Below are positions 6,361 through 11,942 of a stretch of 11,942 nucleotides of DNA, in pieces. How positions within the stretch are numbered: position 1 is the stretch's first letter; every line of letters starts with the position of its first letter. The position numbers and the translations under genes were made by a program. The notes under the pieces are model-generated. The model did no database searches. It was not told the origin of the DNA and saw only the letters and a program-made list of their open reading frames with translations. This DNA is from CAVSWN01 sp046728115. GTDB taxonomy: Bacteria > Acidobacteriota > Vicinamibacteria > Vicinamibacterales > CAVVIG01. The stretch lies in assembly GCA_046728115.1 (NCBI GenBank), contig JBKPDW010000481.1:1-11942 (forward strand), in the 5' to 3' direction.

Positions 6361-7200
6361 ATGCCCATTCATGACCAAGGCTATCGCCGGTACGGCGGCA
6401 CGAAGGCGCCGCGTGGACAGGCGTGGACCGTGATCACGCGTGCCGGCGTCAGGACCATGCTCGCCAAGCGCATGTTCCTGGGGCTGCTCCTCGTGTCATG
6501 GTTTCCGTTTTTCGTCCGCGCCGTCCAGATTTACGCCGCCGCCAACCTGCCCCGGGCGGCGTTCCTCGCACCAACCGCCGAAACGTTCCGGCAGTTTCTC
6601 GATCAGCAGTCCACGTTCGTCTTTTTCGTCACCGTGTACGTCGGCGCGGGACTCATCGCCAACGATCGGCGCGCGAACGCCCTGCAAATCTACCTCTCAA
6701 AACCTTTGACGCGGGCGGAGTACGTGTTCGGGAAGCTGGCGATCCTGATAATTTTCCTGTTGTTCGTCACGTGGGTGCCGGCAATCCTCCTGCTGCTGGT
6801 GCAGATCGCCTTTGCAGGCAACTTCACGTTCCTTCAGAACAATTTCTTCTTGTTCCCCGCCATCACGGTCTTCGCTGCGGTCGAGGTGATCATGGTGTCC
6901 ACCGCCATGCTCGCGCTGTCGTCGCTGTCGAACAGCACGCGCTATGTCGGCATTCTGTATGCCGCCGTGATCTTTTTCAGCTCTGCCGTCTATGGTGTCT
7001 TGTACGCCGTGACGCGCAGCAGCAGCCTCTCCTGGATTTCCTTTTCAGCCTGTCTGGAGCAGGTCGGCAACGTGATCTTCCGGCTTCCGCTCAAATACGA
7101 CACGCCCTGGCCGGTTTCGTTGCTGGTCATCGTCCTCGTAGTCTTCGCCTCCGGCCTGATCCTCGAGCGCCGCGTCCGCGGCGTCGAGGTGGTGGCGTAA
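6361..7200 (+). CDS. ABC-2 type transporter permease, first copy
   Basis: This 279-residue membrane subunit has about six transmembrane segments, near 38-56, 84-101, 124-150, 165-190, 196-218 and 250-269. Between the second and third lies the loop LIANDRRANALQIYLSKPLTRAEYVFGKLA (98-127), the conserved ABC-2 motif (acidic/basic residues, then L-x-[ST]-[KR]-P-x-[ST]-R) that contacts the ATPase. The N terminus MPIHDQGYRRYGG (1-13) is a cytoplasmic stretch I associate with permeases of Acidobacteriota. ATG 6361 was preferred to the in-frame TTG 6349. No clear Shine-Dalgarno precedes it. Its TAA stop shares one base with the next start (TAATG), so it should be coupled to the second ATPase. The cargo cannot be inferred. 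Confidence 0.9.
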   Translation: MPIHDQGYRRYGGTKAPRGQAWTVITRAGVRTMLAKRMFLGLLLVSWFPFFVRAVQIYAAANLPRAAFLAPTAETFRQFLDQQSTFVFFVTVYVGAGLIANDRRANALQIYLSKPLTRAEYVFGKLAILIIFLLFVTWVPAILLLLVQIAFAGNFTFLQNNFFLFPAITVFAAVEVIMVSTAMLALSSLSNSTRYVGILYAAVIFFSSAVYGVLYAVTRSSSLSWISFSACLEQVGNVIFRLPLKYDTPWPVSLLVIVLVVFASGLILERRVRGVEVVA

Positions 7201-8123
7201 TGGGACCGATCGTCGCCGCAGATCACCTGTCGAAATGGTACGGACAGGTTATCGGCCTCAACGACGTGTCGGTGGCTGTTCCCTCCGGCATCACAGGACT
7301 GCTGGGTCCCAACGGCGCCGGCAAGTCCACCTTCATGAAGCTGATCACCGGACAGCTCAAGCCGAGCAAAGGCACGATCACGGTGCTCGGCGAGCCGATC
7401 TGGGGCAACCCCTCGCTCTATTTCCGGCTGGGGTTCTGCCCCGAGCAGGATGCATTTTACGAACGGATGACCGGACACGAATGGGTGACCGCGCTGGTAC
7501 GGCTCAATGGGGTCAGCGACACCGAGGCGGCAGCGATGGCCAACCGCGCGATTGAAGCCGTGGAGTTGACCGACGCGGCGAACAAGAAAATCGGCGCATA
7601 CAGCAAAGGCATGCGCCAGCGCATCAAGATGGCTCAGGCGCTTGCGCACGATCCCGAACTGCTGATCCTCGACGAGCCGCTTGGCGGCATGGATCCGATT
7701 GCGCGCCGCAAGACGATCCGGATGATCAAGGACTGGGGCCGCGCCGGCCGCAGCATCATCGTCTCGAGCCACATCCTGCACGAGATCGAATCGATGACGG
7801 CCAACATCCTGCTGATCAACCAGGGCCGGATCCTCGCCGAAGGCAACGTGCACCAGATTCGCGATCTGATTGACGAACATCCGCACACCGTCTATATCAA
7901 AGCCGATCAGCCGCGCGCCCTCGCACGCGAGTTCCTGACCGAGGACAACGTGCTGAGCCTCAAGTTCGAAAACGAGGCGGTGGTGGTGCAGACGGGCCGG
8001 CCGGATGTCTTCTATGCGCGGCTCACCGATCTGGCGGCATCAGGCGAACTGGGCGCCATTCACGAGGTGACGTCGCCCGACGACAACCTGCACGCCGTGT
8101 TCCAGTACCTGGTGAAGACATGA
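7200..8123 (+). CDS. ABC transporter ATP-binding protein (ABC-2 exporter type), second copy
   Basis: This 307-residue ATPase subunit is related to the first copy but clearly divergent. It has Walker A GPNGAGKST (36-44, Lys42), a Q-loop FCPEQDAFY (79-87) with Glu82 at the Gln position, signature YSKGMRQRIKMAQAL (134-148), Walker B LLILDEPLGGMDP (154-166, Glu159) and switch His191 in SSHILHE. The site therefore looks able to hydrolyse ATP. The C-terminal extension (about 225-307) differs in sequence from that of the first copy. The start ATG 7200 overlaps the previous stop by one base, with GAGGTGGTG about 7 bp upstream as ribosome binding site. The frame extends upstream to 6423, but that part is a shadow of the permease gene. 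The stop overlaps the next start as ATGA. Two unlike ATPases and two unlike permeases in one run point to a heteromeric transporter or two paired ones. Confidence 0.94.
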   Translation: MGPIVAADHLSKWYGQVIGLNDVSVAVPSGITGLLGPNGAGKSTFMKLITGQLKPSKGTITVLGEPIWGNPSLYFRLGFCPEQDAFYERMTGHEWVTALVRLNGVSDTEAAAMANRAIEAVELTDAANKKIGAYSKGMRQRIKMAQALAHDPELLILDEPLGGMDPIARRKTIRMIKDWGRAGRSIIVSSHILHEIESMTANILLINQGRILAEGNVHQIRDLIDEHPHTVYIKADQPRALAREFLTEDNVLSLKFENEAVVVQTGRPDVFYARLTDLAASGELGAIHEVTSPDDNLHAVFQYLVKT

Positions 8124-8953
8124 CGACGAATCGGCGACCCACGGTGCTTTCATCGGCGATGCGCATCTTCGACCTGTCGCTGGGGCAGATGCTGTGGTCG
8201 CGCCGTTCGGTCATTCTCGGAATCCTGCTCGGCGGGCCGGTCTTGCTCGCCGCGGCCGTGCGCATCCTCGTCGCGCTGTACGCGGCCGGGTTTCGAATCA
8301 ATGGCGCCGCCGCAGTCGGGTCGACGGTCTTCGGCCTGATGATCTGGCTGCTGTACATCCGCTTCATCATCCCGATCCTCGGCGTATTTTTCGGCACATC
8401 GCTCATCGCCGACGAAGTCGACGACAAGACGATCACCTATCTGTTCACCCGGCCGATTCCGCGAAGCGCCGTGCTGATTGGAAAATACCTCGCCTATGTG
8501 GCTTGCACCGTCCTGCTCGTGCTGCCGTCCGTCATCCTGGTGTTCTTCCTCATCGTGCCGATGGGCGGAAGCTCGATTGCCGCCGAGTTTCCATCTCTGA
8601 TGGCGGACCTCGGCATGCTGGTCGCCGGTCTCGTCGCCTACGGCGCCGTCTTCGCGCTCGTGGGTACCCGTCTGAAGCGCCCGCTCATCATCGGGCTCGT
8701 ATTTGCATTCGGCTGGGAGCCGACAGTGCTATTGTTCCCGGGGTATCTGAAGCGTTTGACCGTCGCCTACTACTTGCAGGCGCTGGTTCGGCACGAAATG
8801 CCGCAGGATTCAGGGTTGTCGACGCTGCTCGAGCTGTTCCGTGAAGTACCGACGGTCCCGGTCAGTCTGGTCTGCCTCGCCATCATTACCGCGATCTGTC
8901 TGTGGATGGCCGGTCGTGCCGTTGAGCAACGCGAGTATGTACTGGAACAATAA
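8120..8953 (+). CDS. ABC-2 type transporter permease, second copy
   Basis: This 277-residue membrane subunit has about six transmembrane segments near 31-56, 70-95, 118-147, 161-182, 187-206 and 245-268. The loop LIADEVDDKTITYLFTRPIPRSAVLIGKYLA (95-125) corresponds position by position with the equivalent loop of the first permease, which shows the two are homologous although the rest is very different. The N terminus has no MPIHDQGY stretch; instead 25 residues end in a short amphipathic segment before TM1. The ATG at 8120 overlaps the stop of the second ATPase by 4 bp (ATGA), with GGTGAAG just upstream, so translation is coupled. The gene ends in a TAAGGGCTTA palindrome that contains the stop codon. 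It is the last gene of the ABC run; the next gene starts 36 bp on and may be co-transcribed. Confidence 0.9.
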   Translation: MTTNRRPTVLSSAMRIFDLSLGQMLWSRRSVILGILLGGPVLLAAAVRILVALYAAGFRINGAAAVGSTVFGLMIWLLYIRFIIPILGVFFGTSLIADEVDDKTITYLFTRPIPRSAVLIGKYLAYVACTVLLVLPSVILVFFLIVPMGGSSIAAEFPSLMADLGMLVAGLVAYGAVFALVGTRLKRPLIIGLVFAFGWEPTVLLFPGYLKRLTVAYYLQALVRHEMPQDSGLSTLLELFREVPTVPVSLVCLAIITAICLWMAGRAVEQREYVLEQ

Positions 8954-8967
8954 GGGCTTACCTGCCG

Positions 8968-8982
8968 TATACATGGTTGAGG
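8968..8982 (+). promoter_or_regulatory. Possible -10 (TATACA) and Shine-Dalgarno (GAGG) before the anchored protein gene
   Basis: TATACA at 8968-8973 matches TATAAT at four of six positions (five of six for TATACAT read with a one-base bulge). GAGG at 8979-8982 lies 7 bp before ATG 8990 and is a good ribosome binding site. No -35 is evident, so the gene may instead be read through from the ABC unit. Confidence 0.3.
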
Positions 8983-8989
8983 CGCTCGT

Positions 8990-10015
8990 ATGACCACGAG
9001 GACGCGCTATTTCGTGATCGCTTCGCTGCTGGTGATAGGCGTCGGCCTGGGAACCGGCCTGGTGGCCTATTACGTCGGGTTCCCTGCGGGTGCCTTCCAG
9101 GTTCGAGGCGGACCCCAAGAGCTCGGGTACATCCCTCGTGACGCGACGGTGATTGCCTACGCGAACGTGCGCGAAGTGATGACCTCCGAACTGCGCCAGA
9201 AGATCCGCAGCGCGGTCCCGATTCCGGAAAACGGTCAGCGCGAACTCGAGGAGCAGACTGGCATCAATCTCGAAACAGATATCGATCGCGTCGTGGCGTG
9301 CCTGAATCCGAACCGCGACACCGCGAGCTCACATGGCGCCGGAATGGTCCTGGCGCGCGGCCGCTTCGACGAAGCGCGCATCGAATCGCTGATGCGCGAG
9401 CACGGCGCCCACGTCGAGGATTACAAGACGAAGCGTTTGATCGTGGCCGAGATGGTGCCTGAACATCCCGGCATGTTTTCGGTCGCGTTCGTCGAACCCG
9501 GACTCGTCGCGCTCGGCAGCACATCCCTCGTTCGGACCGCCATCGATTTGCATCAGACGGGTAACAATCCCCAGGCAGGACTTGAAAGCGTCACCGGAAA
9601 CGAAGAGCTGATGAACCTTGTGCGCTCGCTCGAGAGCGGCAACGCGTGGGCGGTCGGCCGCTTCGATGCCCTCACCTCGCAGGCGCGTCTGCCCGGCGAC
9701 CTCGCGGACCGCATCCCCGCCATCACCTGGTTTTCGGTCAGCGCGCACGTGAACGGTGGGATTCGCGGTGTCATCCGCGCCGAGACGCGCGACGACGAGG
9801 CCGCCAGTAACCTGCGCGATGTCGTGCGGGGCTTCCTGGCGCTGGGCAAGCTGCAGGCCAACGCCAATCCCCAATTGCGGGCGATGGTGCAATCGCTCGA
9901 ACTTGGCGGCACCGGCAAGACCGTCGCCCTCTCGTTCGATGTGCCGGCGGAGGTGTTCGACATCATCCGCGGGCTGAAACAACGAGAAGAGCTCCCGAAA
10001 CCACCCGCGCGCTGA
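8990..10015 (+). CDS. Membrane-anchored protein of unknown function
   Basis: This 341-residue protein has a short basic N terminus (MTTRTRY) and one hydrophobic segment at about 8-29, read as an uncleaved signal anchor. The rest is soluble and would face the periplasm or outside. The body begins GPQELGYIPRDATVIAYANVREVM (41-64) and seems to hold two related alpha/beta halves: GAGMVLARGRFDEARIESLM (116-135) and NAWAVGRFDALTSQARLPGDL (218-238) each follow a strand-helix pattern, as in DUF3352-like proteins that open with a statement such as ‘Pxd[TS]xxyxxv’. This resemblance is weak and from memory. No catalytic motif is seen. The GGTGKT at 306-311 is not a Walker A. The C-terminal tail is Pro/Arg-rich. 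The position after the ABC permease suggests, without proving, an envelope accessory role. Conserved uncharacterised families of this form occur in Acidobacteriota, to my recollection. Confidence 0.8.
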   Translation: MTTRTRYFVIASLLVIGVGLGTGLVAYYVGFPAGAFQVRGGPQELGYIPRDATVIAYANVREVMTSELRQKIRSAVPIPENGQRELEEQTGINLETDIDRVVACLNPNRDTASSHGAGMVLARGRFDEARIESLMREHGAHVEDYKTKRLIVAEMVPEHPGMFSVAFVEPGLVALGSTSLVRTAIDLHQTGNNPQAGLESVTGNEELMNLVRSLESGNAWAVGRFDALTSQARLPGDLADRIPAITWFSVSAHVNGGIRGVIRAETRDDEAASNLRDVVRGFLALGKLQANANPQLRAMVQSLELGGTGKTVALSFDVPAEVFDIIRGLKQREELPKPPAR

Positions 10016-10029
10016 CGCACGCATTCTCC

Positions 10030-10057
10030 CCGGAAGGCCTACCTTGACGCCTTTCGG
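10030..10057 (+). terminator. Hairpin after the anchored protein gene, overlapping the next promoter
   Basis: CCGGAAGGC (10030-10038) pairs with GCCTTTCGG (10049-10057): nine base pairs with one G-T wobble around a ten-base loop. It starts 14 bp after the stop codon and is followed by TTCCCC rather than a T-run. The -35 hexamer of the downstream promoter (10044-10049) lies in the loop, so the same DNA may serve as a weak terminator, an operator, or both. Confidence 0.38.
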
Positions 10058-10072
10058 TTCCCCACCTAGACT
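10044..10072 (+). promoter_or_regulatory. Sigma-70-like promoter of the M28 peptidase gene
   Basis: TTGACG (10044-10049, five of six) and TAGACT (10067-10072, four of six) are separated by exactly 17 bp, the optimal spacing. The expected transcript start near 10079 lies about two bases before ATG 10081, implying an almost leaderless mRNA, in keeping with the absence of a Shine-Dalgarno. This is the best promoter in the window. Confidence 0.55.
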
Positions 10073-10080
10073 CCTCGCCG

Positions 10081-11493
10081 ATGACAACAACATTGCGGCG
10101 ATTGGTCTGCCTCAAGACTTCGGCTGTCCTGATCTTCTCGTTCACCGGATTCAGCCGGACCGTCCTGGCACAATCCGCCGGCGAACTCGATCCTCGCATC
10201 GTCAAGCTGGTGGATTCCATCTCGGAAGAGCGGCTCGGTGCCACGCTCAAGAAGCTGGAGAGCTTCGAAACGCGTAACACGCTGTCGTCGACCGATTCTG
10301 TTACGCGCGGGATCGGCGCCGCACGCGAGTGGATTCTGAACGAGATGAAGAGTTACGGCCCGAAGCTGCAGGTCAGCTTCGATACATACCACGTTGCCAA
10401 ACAAGGACGCATAACCCGCGACGTCGAACTGCGCAACGTGATGGCGGTCCTACCGGGCCGCAGCCCGCGGCGGATCTACGTCAGCGGGCATTACGACACC
10501 GTCGCGCGGCCCGGCGGTCAAGGCGCAGCGAACGCCAGCGGCGCGCCGCGCGATCCCGACGCGGCGGGCCCGCCGCCGGCGGATCCGAACGCACCCGTCG
10601 ACAACCTCGCTCCGGGCGTCAACGACGACGGCAGCGGCACGGCGCTGACGATCGAGCTGGCGCGTGTGTTCAGCCAGAGCGGCATCGACTTCGACGCAAC
10701 GCTCGTGTTCATGTGTCACGTCGGCGAAGAACAGGGGTTGGTCGGCGCGCGGCTGCACGCGCAGCGAGCCGTGGCGGAGAGGATTCCCATCGAAGCGGTG
10801 CTGAACAACGACATCGTCGGCGGCGACCATGGTGGCAGCGGGATTGTCGACGGCGCCACGATTCGCGTGTATTCCGAAGGCCCTGAGGATTCGCCGTCCC
10901 GCGAGCTGGCGCGATTCATCCAACGATGGGGTGGCCGGTACGTCCCGTCGCACAAAGTGCGCCCCATGGCGCGTCCGGATCGCTTCGGGCGAGGCGGCGA
11001 CCATTCTGCCTATAACCAGCTGGGATTTACCGCCGTCGGCTTCCGCGAATCGCGCGAGAACTTCACGCGTCAGCATGACGTTCGCGACACGTTCGAAGGC
11101 ATCTCCTTGCCGTACCTCGCCCAGAACGCGCGCGTCAACGCCGCGTCCGCGGCGACGCTCGCGCTGGCGCCGCCGCCGCCAACTGTGACCAACGATCGCG
11201 GGCAACCGACGATCACGCGTGCGCCGACCGGCTACGATGCCAACCTTCGGTGGACTGCATCGCCGGGCGCCGTCGCCTATCGAATCTTCTGGCGTGAGGC
11301 CTGGGGCCCCGACTGGGAACACGAACTGCTCGTCGGTAACGTCACTACGCTGGTGATGCCGAAGATGCAGATCGACGATTACGTGTTCGGAGTCGCCGCC
11401 ATCGACGCCGGCGGTCACGAAAGCTTCGTTTCCGCGTACGTGACGCCTCCGCGGGCGAGCACGCCGATCCGGACCGTCGGCCAGGACGAGTGA
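10081..11493 (+). CDS. Secreted M28-family zinc metallopeptidase with Fn3-like C-terminal domain
   Basis: This 470-residue protein has a Sec signal peptide: basic MTTTLRR, a hydrophobic core to about 29 and a probable cut after VLA-QS near 30. The mature part is an M28 (aminopeptidase Y/S type) co-catalytic di-zinc peptidase. The expected ligands are His137 in VSGHYDT (with Asp139), Asp182 in PGVNDDGSGTA, the Glu216-Glu217 pair in GEEQG (general base and ligand), Asp244 in NNDIVGG and His332 in TRQHDVRD. All are present, so it should be active, most likely as an exported aminopeptidase or carboxypeptidase. Residues 143-176 form an Ala/Pro/Gly/Asp-rich insert between the first two ligands. Residues about 378-460 resemble a fibronectin type III domain (ANLRWTASPGAVAYRIFWR at 387-405, YVFGVAAIDAGGHESFVSA at 434-452). 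The gene has its own promoter and ends 2 bp from the convergent PilZ gene. Confidence 0.93.
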   Translation: MTTTLRRLVCLKTSAVLIFSFTGFSRTVLAQSAGELDPRIVKLVDSISEERLGATLKKLESFETRNTLSSTDSVTRGIGAAREWILNEMKSYGPKLQVSFDTYHVAKQGRITRDVELRNVMAVLPGRSPRRIYVSGHYDTVARPGGQGAANASGAPRDPDAAGPPPADPNAPVDNLAPGVNDDGSGTALTIELARVFSQSGIDFDATLVFMCHVGEEQGLVGARLHAQRAVAERIPIEAVLNNDIVGGDHGGSGIVDGATIRVYSEGPEDSPSRELARFIQRWGGRYVPSHKVRPMARPDRFGRGGDHSAYNQLGFTAVGFRESRENFTRQHDVRDTFEGISLPYLAQNARVNAASAATLALAPPPPTVTNDRGQPTITRAPTGYDANLRWTASPGAVAYRIFWREAWGPDWEHELLVGNVTTLVMPKMQIDDYVFGVAAIDAGGHESFVSAYVTPPRASTPIRTVGQDE

Positions 11494-11511
11494 CCCTACG
11501 GGCGTCCCTGG
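11481..11511 (+). terminator. Hairpin straddling both stops at the M28/PilZ convergent junction
   Basis: CCAGGACG (11481-11488) pairs with CGTCC plus TGG (11503-11511, one C bulged), and inside it CCC (11494-11496) pairs with GGG (11500-11502) around TAC. The M28 TGA lies in a five-base bulge (11489-11493) and the PilZ stop (11498-11496) at the apex. The structure forms on either strand. No T-tract is present on either side, so true termination is uncertain. Confidence 0.33.
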
Positions 11512-11843
11512 CGGCTGCTCTTGAGTGCGTCCAGGAACTCGTTGATCGCGCTCCGGGCATGGGGACTGATCTCGACGAACTCGATGCCGGTTCGGTACAG
11601 CACGATCTCCTGATCGACGTCGCTGATATGGCAGTGGACGACGCGTCCCATCACGACGACTGAAGACTCGCCGAGTGTGAGCCGGAATTCGTGCAGTGAG
11701 TTGAGATGAAGGGGAAATCCCGTCTCGACTTGTGCGCCGCCGCGGCTGATTTGTTTGATCGCCATCGGCTGGAAGACCATCACTTCGCCACGAAGGTCTC
11801 CCAGGATTTCGATCCGCTCCGCGTCGCGTTTGGTGTTGTTCAC
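11496..11843 (-). CDS. PilZ-domain protein, putative cyclic-di-GMP receptor
   Basis: This 115-residue cytoplasmic protein is a lone PilZ domain. PilZ binds cyclic-di-GMP through an RxxxR motif and a [DN]xSxxG motif. Here Arg6 and Arg10 in KRDAERIE could be the RxxxR pair, and QISRGG (31-36, with Ser33 and Gly36) sits where [DN]xSxxG belongs, but Gln31 replaces Asp/Asn. The beta-barrel pattern follows: GAQVETGFPLHL (36-47), EFRLTLGESSVVVMGRVVHCHISD (52-75), LYRTGIEFVEIS (82-93) and a C-terminal helix SAINEFLDALKS (98-109). Ligand binding is thus plausible but not certain. The start is GTG at 11843, giving MNNTKRDAE directly before the RxxxR. TAAGAT lies 18 bp upstream on the same strand. It is convergent with the peptidase gene and shows no functional link to it. 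Confidence 0.85.
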   Translation of the reverse strand: MNNTKRDAERIEILGDLRGEVMVFQPMAIKQISRGGAQVETGFPLHLNSLHEFRLTLGESSVVVMGRVVHCHISDVDQEIVLYRTGIEFVEISPHARSAINEFLDALKSSRQGRP

Positions 11844-11861
11844 CGGGGCCGTGTCGGCCCG

Positions 11862-11867
11862 ATCTTA
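11862..11867 (-). promoter_or_regulatory. Possible -10 element (TAAGAT) of the PilZ gene
   Basis: On the minus strand TAAGAT lies 18 bp before the GTG start and is identical to the hexamer upstream of the HD-domain gene. No -35 hexamer is recognisable at the right distance. No clear Shine-Dalgarno separates it from the start. Confidence 0.25.
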
Positions 11868-11942
11868 CCGGATCAATTCATTCGAATCGCGGCTTTTGCG
11901 GCAGAAAAGAGCGTGTCGCCTTCAGACGACTCCGTGACGTCC

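Noticed and set aside
6423..7199. Upstream extension of the second ATPase frame
   Set aside because: It is a shadow of the first permease gene; the ATPase domain starts at MGPIVAADHLSKWYG (7200).
9905..9922. GGTGKT in the anchored protein as a nucleotide-binding P-loop
   Set aside because: The Gly required five residues before the final Gly-Lys is missing, there is no Walker B, and the region would face outside the cytoplasm.
9329..10093. 254-codon minus-strand frame opposite the anchored protein gene
   Set aside because: Arg/Gly/Ala-rich, no motif, no ribosome site; the opposing frame has a proper signal anchor and start.
10450..11418. 322-codon minus-strand frame opposite the M28 gene
   Set aside because: Arg/Asp/Val-rich shadow; the M28 ligand set on the plus strand is complete.
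1..11942. CRISPR array, tRNA/rRNA, IS element, phage or toxin-antitoxin/defence genes
   Set aside because: I saw no regularly spaced repeats, cloverleaf-like segments, transposase or integrase motifs, or defence-type domains; every long frame has a housekeeping or transport assignment, or is a shadow.

Overview
The window is high-GC, gene-dense bacterial chromosome with no plasmid, phage, IS, CRISPR or RNA-gene signal. Its protein set is a universal tRNA-modification gene, a MtnA isomerase, paired ABC-2 exporters whose first permease begins MPIHDQGYRRYGG, a Nudix protein beginning RRYPD, and a secreted M28 peptidase with a C-terminal Fn3-like tail. Together with the GC-rich base composition this is most reminiscent of Acidobacteriota, perhaps the Vicinamibacteria branch. 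That assignment is inferred from memory of such proteins and was not tested; Gemmatimonadota or another high-GC phylum is possible.

Layout. Positions 60-3164 hold a + strand housekeeping block: mtnA (methionine salvage), tsaD (t6A tRNA modification), a YjbQ-family protein, and a Nudix hydrolase that overlaps yjbQ by 4 bp. An amino-acid permease of the APC superfamily lies on the minus strand at 3200-4699, convergent with the Nudix gene. It is divergent from a small HD-domain phosphohydrolase (4779-5345). Positions 5394-8953 carry a + strand four-gene unit, ATPase-permease-ATPase-permease, with coupled junctions at the second and third joints. It reads as an ABC-2 exporter of unknown substrate. 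It is followed by a single-pass membrane-anchored protein of unknown function (8990-10015) and a secreted M28 metallopeptidase (10081-11493). A PilZ-domain protein runs on the minus strand at 11496-11843, only 2 bp from the peptidase stop. The last 99 bp contain no gene that can be called with confidence.

How the parts fit. The housekeeping genes act independently of one another. The ABC unit is the most system-like region: two different nucleotide-binding domains and two different membrane subunits that share the same cytoplasmic-loop motif suggest a heteromeric exporter, and the following anchored protein could be an envelope partner. I found no strong case for a wholly new system. The points most worth checking are this exporter locus, an apparent habit of very short leaders (-10-like hexamers a few bases before start codons that lack Shine-Dalgarno sequences), and hairpins that sit on stop codons at both convergent gene junctions.
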